Under the pieces are notes generated by a model, which was not told the origin of the DNA, ran no database searches, and saw only the letters and a program-made list of their open reading frames with translations. Below, one piece after another: positions 7,332 through 11,624 of a DNA stretch of 11,624 nt. The position numbers were made by a program, and so were the translations under genes. How positions within the stretch are numbered: position 1 is the stretch's first letter; each line of letters begins with the position of its first letter. The stretch is from positions 1 through 11,624 of the forward strand of contig PCUH01000305.1 of the NCBI GenBank assembly GCA_002770955.1, written 5' to 3'. Source of the DNA: Flavobacteriales bacterium CG18_big_fil_WC_8_21_14_2_50_32_9 (GTDB lineage Bacteria > Bacteroidota > Bacteroidia > Flavobacteriales_E > Vicingaceae).

Positions 7332-8264
7332 ATGAAACGGTTTTTTAAACATATTAGCTTATTTCTTCTCCCCATTTTAATAGGAATAATTGTACTATAC
7401 CTAATGCCCTATAACAAAGAATTTGGCTATAGTTATAGAAAAAATGTTGATTGTAACACCTCGTGGATATACTATCGATTGTTTCAAAATCAAACACCTA
7501 TTGACATTGCATTTTTAGGAACTTCTCACACTGGCTGTGGAATAAACGATTCTCTTCTTGAAACACTTTTACTTAAACAAATGAATGTGGTTAACTTAGC
7601 TTATTGCACAAAAGGAAGAAACATTCAATACCCTCTCATTAAAGACCTTGTTTTAACAAAAAAACCTCGTATAGTTTTTTTAGAAGTTACTGAGGATGAA
7701 TTTGCTTCAAGCCATAAAGACTTTTCCTATATTGCTGACTTAAAAGATGTTTTTTCACCTCAACTTGCCTACAACCCAACTATTTTAAACGATTTTTATC
7801 AAGCTTTTAATGCTAGGTTTAACTACACAAAAAAGCAACTAAAAAATGAACTTGAATTAAAACCTCTTTCAAGTTCATTAAAAAACCACAGTTATATTCC
7901 TTTTAACTTTTCGGCTAGTGAGCAAGATATGGAAAAACATAAAAAAAAGAATTCAACTAAATATAAAAAACATTCTTCATTAACGCATAATATTAAAATT
8001 TCATCTCCAAAAAAATACATCGAAAAAATTTATGAAATAACTCAAAAAGAACATATTACTATAATTTTTTTATATCTTCCTTCTTACGGAACAGCCTTAG
8101 AAAAACCATTAGAATACGATTTCTATAAGCAATATGGTGATGTATGGATTCCTCCTAACTCAATTTTTTTAAATCCAAAAAACTGGGTTGATAGTGAGCA
8201 CCTTAACGCAAATGGTTCGCACGAAATAGCAAATTGGTTAAGTAACCAACTTTCTGAAAATTAA
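7332..8264 (+). CDS. Membrane-anchored SGNH-type acyltransferase partner (AlgJ/DltD-like)
   Basis: A 310-residue protein with an N-terminal signal anchor (hydrophobic 8-25 after MKRFFKH) and an extracytoplasmic SGNH-like domain. Block I is IAFLGTSHTGCGI (59-71), with Ser65 as likely nucleophile in the GTSH form seen in DltD/AlgJ-like proteins in place of GDS. Block V is WVDSEHLNANGSHEIANWL (285-303), where Asp287 and His290 give the catalytic D-x-x-H. KKPRIVFLEVTEDEF (110-124) is a conserved core strand. A Lys-rich stretch at 202-214 separates the two halves. It begins six bases after the MBOAT stop, so the two should be cotranscribed and act together: the MBOAT delivers the acyl group and this protein transfers it to, or removes it from, a glycan. 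The pairing is strong; the substrate is unknown. Confidence 0.85.
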   Translation: MKRFFKHISLFLLPILIGIIVLYLMPYNKEFGYSYRKNVDCNTSWIYYRLFQNQTPIDIAFLGTSHTGCGINDSLLETLLLKQMNVVNLAYCTKGRNIQYPLIKDLVLTKKPRIVFLEVTEDEFASSHKDFSYIADLKDVFSPQLAYNPTILNDFYQAFNARFNYTKKQLKNELELKPLSSSLKNHSYIPFNFSASEQDMEKHKKKNSTKYKKHSSLTHNIKISSPKKYIEKIYEITQKEHITIIFLYLPSYGTALEKPLEYDFYKQYGDVWIPPNSIFLNPKNWVDSEHLNANGSHEIANWLSNQLSEN

Positions 8265-8273
8265 AATCACACC

Positions 8274-8304
8274 TTGTTTAACTCTATCAAAATCATTAAT
8301 TTTA
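8274..8304 (+). promoter_or_regulatory. Candidate Bacteroidota promoter for the CAP-OmpA gene
   Basis: TTG at 8274-8276 is followed, after 20 bases, by TAATTTTA at 8297-8304, which matches TAnnTTTG at all but the last position. Spacing fits the TTG-N19-21-TAnnTTTG pattern of the Bacteroidota primary sigma factor. It would give a short leader before the GTG start at 8326 and lies in the 61-bp gap after the SGNH gene. Confidence 0.45.
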
Positions 8305-8325
8305 TAGCTTATTTTTTTAGGTATT

Positions 8326-10710
8326 GTGAAGTATAATTTTTTTCTTTTTTTTCTTTTTATTCAATGTTTTGCTAAAGCTCAACAGCCTGATGATGCACTA
8401 AAAATTAAAAAAATTAATGATACTTATTTGGCAACACTTCTTACCAAAAAAATTAATGAAATTCGAAAACAAGAGAACCAACACGTATTAAAAATTGATG
8501 CAAAACTTACAGAAATAGCTAAAGACCAAACAGAATCTAATCTGAAATCAGGGAAACCAGAAACTATTCAACCAAACAAAAAAAAAGCAACCCTCCCCGA
8601 TAGAATTATCTTTTTTGAAGCCATGCATGGGAATTCAGCAGAAAATGCTACAAAAATCCCCCTCGAACTAAAAGTGAAAATTGAAGGCGAAAAAAACAGA
8701 AGAACACTAAAATCATATCAAGAATTGGTAGATTTTGTTGTTAATAGCTGGCTAAAAGATAAAAACAGTAGAGCTACTATTCTCAATGCCTATTACTATA
8801 CCATAGGAACTGGCATTTCTATTGACAAAAAAGAAAAAGCAATTTACATCAATCAGGTATTTGCCACAGAGCCTTTTATTTTGCCATCAGGTGTTCCTGC
8901 AATCAAAGACGACTATAAAATTGAACCTTATAACAAAACCAAATGCAATGATTTGGAACGAAGCTTTTCTTATTTACCCGAGCTGATGTCGGACAATCTC
9001 TTTTTTAGAAATGGAGAAATATTCTTCTTTTTTCATGATTTAGCATTATTAAAAAATGTACTAAAAGACAATAAAGACGGAATTGCTCTTGACGTAATTA
9101 ACAAAGAACAATTTGAATGTGGAAGTGGAAATAAATTCTATCCTTCAAAAATACATACAGGAATTATGCTTCCACCTATTTATAAAGCACAATTATTCAG
9201 TAAAAACCCTTTAGAAAAAGACAACCAAATTGAAGTTTCTTTAGGTCCAATACCAAATTTTGTAGATACCAATAGTACTGAATTTAACTTGCTGATTATA
9301 AAAGATAACTGCCTATGTAACACTATTATTTACAACAGTTTAGGTGGTGAAAACTTAAAATCTTTAGGACTTTCATTAATCTTAGATACATTATCCATTT
9401 CCAAACAAGCCGATTCTGTTACTAGCGTTTTAAAATTTACTATTCCTTTCGATAAAAATAAATCCATCTATAAAAAAGAAGATATTAAACCTTTTTTAGA
9501 TTCATTAAATCTAAAAAAATACGACCTAAAGAAAATTGAAGTTTTTGCCTATTCTTCCATCGAGGGGAGGATGAAAGAAAATATAAAATTACAAGAAAAA
9601 AGAGCTAAAAGCATAATTGATGCTATACAAAATTATAATTTAAAAAATGTGCAAACAGCCATCTCAACCGAAGAAAATTGGACTGGTTTTTTTGAATCTA
9701 TAAAAGGCTCTCCTTATGAAAAAGATTTTACAAAACTAACCAAAGACGAAATCAAAAAAATTGTAAATTCAGACACACTCAACTATAATTTAGAACCTTA
9801 TTTAGCTGACCAACGGAATGCAAAAATCATACTCACCGTTGAAAAAATTTATATGAATGACGAGCTAATTAAAGTTCTTCCTTTACGATATAAAGAAGCT
9901 GTTCAAAAAAGAGAATATGACAAAGCCCTTCTCTATCAATCGGTTATTTTTAGCAATATCGAAAATAAAAAAATTGACAACGAAATACTCAACGAAATTA
10001 AAATTCCTTTTTTGAAAGAAACAATCCGATTAAACAATAACTTAATTGCATATAGATGGCATTTTGCCACCGAAAAAAACAAAGACAGCTTAAACAATTA
10101 TTTGCTCAGAGATGTTATTACTCAGCTTCGAATTGAACCTTCAAACCCTTACCTTTTATACAATAAAACTACACTCGAATTGCTATTGTGGACAGAAAAA
10201 TATGAACGTGTAAAAGACCCAAAATTTTTGCTAAAAGACATCAAAACTTTATATAATTCAGAAATAGAAAACTGGCGAATTAGTCAACTTTTACTAAACT
10301 ACCACATCATTGCAGCCGATTATTATTATGAAACAATGAAGTTTGACGAACGTGACCGATCGCTTAATGAAGTTAAAAAAATATTACTCCAATCGCAATT
10401 AAACAGAGACCAAACCTATAGAATTGCTCAATATTTTATTTTTCAAATGCGACTAAATTGGACTATTGAACTCATGAAACCTTGGGCTGAAAAACCTACT
10501 ATTGATGAAGAATTTTTATTTACTTTTTTGAGTGCCGCCATCTACAATAAAAAATTAGTCCCCGAAAAAGAATATTTGCAATTTATGGAAAAAGCTAAAA
10601 CATTAAACAAAAACCGTTTTTGCAACCTTTTTGGTTATCCCAATATGAGTTTTCAATTACTGAAAGATATTAGCGTTAAAAAGATGTATTGCGAAAGTTG
10701 TGAAAATTAG
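8326..10710 (+). CDS. Secreted CAP domain plus OmpA-like domain protein with helical C-terminus
   Basis: A 794-residue exported protein. Residues 1-19 are a signal peptide (hydrophobic FFLFFLFIQCF, cleavage likely after AKA), which supports the GTG start at 8326. Residues about 35-182 form a CAP (SCP/PR1) domain: LLTKKINEIRK near the start, His101, AEN at 105-107, SWLKD (141-145), NAYYYTIGTGIS (154-165) and IYINQVFA at the end. The second CAP His seems replaced (NSRATILNA). Residues about 366-505 resemble the OmpA-like domain of Bacteroidota: FAYSSIEG (407-414), Asn419, EKRAKSII (424-431), then the ENWTGFFESIKGS insertion and DQRNAKIILTVE. The Asp that binds diaminopimelate in OmpA is Ser411; the Arg (426) is kept. 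Residues about 515-780 are helix-rich, possibly TPR-like, and the protein ends in a CESC motif. The region 185-360 is unassigned. A periplasmic or surface role near peptidoglycan is inferred. Confidence 0.85.
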   Translation: MKYNFFLFFLFIQCFAKAQQPDDALKIKKINDTYLATLLTKKINEIRKQENQHVLKIDAKLTEIAKDQTESNLKSGKPETIQPNKKKATLPDRIIFFEAMHGNSAENATKIPLELKVKIEGEKNRRTLKSYQELVDFVVNSWLKDKNSRATILNAYYYTIGTGISIDKKEKAIYINQVFATEPFILPSGVPAIKDDYKIEPYNKTKCNDLERSFSYLPELMSDNLFFRNGEIFFFFHDLALLKNVLKDNKDGIALDVINKEQFECGSGNKFYPSKIHTGIMLPPIYKAQLFSKNPLEKDNQIEVSLGPIPNFVDTNSTEFNLLIIKDNCLCNTIIYNSLGGENLKSLGLSLILDTLSISKQADSVTSVLKFTIPFDKNKSIYKKEDIKPFLDSLNLKKYDLKKIEVFAYSSIEGRMKENIKLQEKRAKSIIDAIQNYNLKNVQTAISTEENWTGFFESIKGSPYEKDFTKLTKDEIKKIVNSDTLNYNLEPYLADQRNAKIILTVEKIYMNDELIKVLPLRYKEAVQKREYDKALLYQSVIFSNIENKKIDNEILNEIKIPFLKETIRLNNNLIAYRWHFATEKNKDSLNNYLLRDVITQLRIEPSNPYLLYNKTTLELLLWTEKYERVKDPKFLLKDIKTLYNSEIENWRISQLLLNYHIIAADYYYETMKFDERDRSLNEVKKILLQSQLNRDQTYRIAQYFIFQMRLNWTIELMKPWAEKPTIDEEFLFTFLSAAIYNKKLVPEKEYLQFMEKAKTLNKNRFCNLFGYPNMSFQLLKDISVKKMYCESCEN

Positions 10711-10733
10711 TTATTTGTTATTTGTCTTAAAAA

Positions 10734-10759
10734 CTCTGTGTTCTCTGTGCCTCCGTGGT
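10734..10759. repeat. CTCTGTG-type dispersed repeat fragment
   Basis: Three near copies of CTCYGTG begin at 10734, 10743 and 10751, giving the phrase CTCTGTGTTCTCTGTGCCTC-CGTGGT followed by an A-run. I recognise this phrase as one that recurs between genes in many unrelated bacteria, but I cannot count copies here. It follows the stop of the CAP-OmpA gene by 24 bases; no function is evident. Confidence 0.5.
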
Positions 10760-10771
10760 AGAAAAAAAGTA

Positions 10772-10900
10772 ATACCAATTGTAATTATATTTTAGTCCAA
10801 ACTAATATATAATTTTACAATGGTTAATGCCGATATAACATGAAAATAGTTCAATAAAGCGATAGCTGAAATTGGACTATATTGAATGTATATTCGGTAT
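10772..10900. repeat. Double-hairpin MITE-like element upstream of the WbqC gene
   Basis: Two long imperfect hairpins stand side by side. The first pairs 10775-10796 with 10801-10823 around a CCAA loop; the second pairs about 10830-10855 with 10871-10897 around a 15-base loop. The whole element is also inverted-repeated: ATACC at 10772 matches GGTAT ending at 10900, and TAGTCCAA (10793-10800) matches TTGGACTA (10872-10879) exactly. It has no coding capacity. Its right end holds TATATTCG (10889-10896), close to a -7 box, so it may supply the promoter of the next gene. Confidence 0.65.
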
Positions 10901-10924
10901 AAAATAGTTAAATCTGTAACCTGT

Positions 10925-11536
10925 ATGAAAAAAGGTATTTTCCCGAGTTGTTATAACCCACCCATAAGTTTTTTTTATTATTTACTTCAACATCAAGAGG
11001 TAATAATAGATTTACACGAAAATTTTGTTAAACAAACCTACAGAAACCGTTGCCAGATTTTAAGTCCAAACGGTTTACAAAACCTATCCATCCCCATTGT
11101 TAAAGTAAAATCCAAAAGAGAAACAATAAAAACTGCCATTGCCTACATCGAAAAATGGCAAAAAATGCATTGGCGTTCGTTAGAAGCAGCTTACAGAAGT
11201 TCGCCCTATTTCGAATATTATGAAGACCTTTTCTATCCTGTCTTTATGGAAAGAAAATATGAATTTTTATACGAATTAAACCAAGAATTACTCCTCTTAC
11301 TTATTAAAACCATAGGCATTGAAACAAAAATTACATTTTCAGAAAATTATTTAAAAATTTACGATAATGCTATAGATTATAGAGATAAAATGAGTTCCAA
11401 ACAACCTTTTTCGCTTAATTTTGAAAAATATATTCAAGTTTTTAGCGACCGACACGAATTTATTCCAAATCTTAGTATCTTAGATTTACTTTTTAACGAA
11501 GGACCTAATACAATTAATTATTTAAGAAGGAATTAG
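10925..11536 (+). CDS. WbqC family protein
   Basis: A 203-residue protein of the WbqC-like family, found near polysaccharide and lipopolysaccharide genes in many bacteria; its reaction is not established. Recognisable parts are IFPSCYNPPISFFYYLL near the N-terminus, ENFVKQTYRNRCQILSPNG (about 29-47), LSIPI (51-55), EKWQKMHWRSLEAAYRSSPYF (about 76-96) and YEDLFYPVF (about 99-107), all typical, with length close to the family norm. I choose ATG at 10925 (MKKGIFPS) over the ATG at 10886: the family normally begins a few residues before this strand, and the extra 13 codons would be read out of the inverted-repeat element. The gene stands alone here, with no neighbour downstream in the window. Confidence 0.88.
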   Translation: MKKGIFPSCYNPPISFFYYLLQHQEVIIDLHENFVKQTYRNRCQILSPNGLQNLSIPIVKVKSKRETIKTAIAYIEKWQKMHWRSLEAAYRSSPYFEYYEDLFYPVFMERKYEFLYELNQELLLLLIKTIGIETKITFSENYLKIYDNAIDYRDKMSSKQPFSLNFEKYIQVFSDRHEFIPNLSILDLLFNEGPNTINYLRRN

Positions 11537-11563
11537 TAGTTAGGTGTTAGTAGCTAGGTGTTA
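11536..11563. repeat. Two tandem 14-bp repeats after the WbqC gene
   Basis: GTAGTTAGGTGTTA at 11536-11549 is followed directly by GTAGCTAGGTGTTA at 11550-11563, 13 of 14 identical. The first copy starts on the last base of the WbqC stop codon. It looks like a short intergenic tandem repeat; no function is evident. Confidence 0.6.
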
Positions 11564-11565
11564 GT

Positions 11566-11615
11566 GTCATTCTGAACGAAATCCAGAAAGCTTTTGGGAT
11601 GAAGTGAAGAATCTA
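11566..11615. repeat. GTCATTCTGAACGAA...GTGAAGAATCT dispersed repeat, split by a palindrome
   Basis: GTCATTCTGAACGAA and GTGAAGAATCTAT are the two halves of an intergenic repeat that I recognise as common in Bacteroidota and other bacteria. Here they are separated by 23 bases containing the near-palindrome ATCCAGAAAGCTTTTGGGAT (16 of 20 positions symmetric), with GAA on both sides. The copy can fold into an imperfect hairpin. It contains no gene. Confidence 0.55.
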
Positions 11616-11624
11616 TAACTTTAC

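Noticed and set aside
8326..8380. Lipoprotein signal in the CAP-OmpA protein
   Set aside because: Cys14 is preceded by FIQ, which does not fit a lipobox; AKA followed by QQ fits ordinary signal peptide cleavage.
10886..10924. N-terminal extension of the WbqC protein from ATG at 10886
   Set aside because: These codons lie in or just after the inverted-repeat element and the family normally begins near the MKKGIFPS segment, so ATG at 10925 was chosen.

Overview
The window looks like a piece of a Bacteroidota chromosome, probably Flavobacteriales. It is AT-rich, it carries a secreted protein with a C-terminal type IX secretion (T9SS) sorting domain, genes start without clear Shine-Dalgarno sites, candidate promoters fit the Bacteroidota TTG / TAnnTTTG pattern, and the gene content (surE, lpxB, a WbqC-family gene, an MBOAT acyltransferase with its SGNH partner) suits a Gram-negative member of that phylum. 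The order-level placement is an inference.

Layout. Positions 1-1475 hold the 3' part of a large secreted repeat protein: seven units of exactly 174 bp (58 residues) of a beta-propeller-like repeat, then a T9SS type A sorting domain. It converges with a minus-strand VOC (glyoxalase-fold) gene at 1735-2211; the gap between them holds a small stem-loop and a ~144 bp MITE-like inverted-repeat element. From 2367 to 5575 four plus-strand genes are closely spaced: surE, a small membrane protein overlapping it by 14 nt, an MscS-type channel with a TTG start, and lpxB (lipid A synthesis). A GC-rich palindromic repeat separates mscS and lpxB. After 268 bp without a gene comes a two-gene unit, an AlgI-like MBOAT O-acyltransferase (5844-7325) and an SGNH/AlgJ-DltD-like membrane-anchored protein (7332-8264), which together probably O-acylate an exported glycan. 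Next, with its own candidate promoter, is a 794-residue secreted protein joining a CAP (SCP/PR1) domain, an OmpA-like domain and a long helical region (8326-10710). A WbqC-family gene (10925-11536) ends the gene content.

How the genes fit together. Most products act on or in the cell envelope: lipid A (LpxB), osmotic protection (MscS), glycan acylation (MBOAT + SGNH), a periplasmic or surface CAP/OmpA protein, a WbqC-type polysaccharide-associated protein and a T9SS cargo. SurE and the VOC protein are cytoplasmic housekeeping or accessory enzymes.

The non-coding DNA is unusually structured: several gene junctions carry a different palindromic or repeated element (1588-1731, 4396-4443, 5691-5704, 10734-10759, 10772-10900, 11536-11563, 11566-11615). 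I see no tRNA, rRNA, CRISPR array, transposase gene or defence system. No wholly new system is evident; the best candidates for a second look are the CAP-OmpA fusion protein and the double-hairpin element at 10772-10900.
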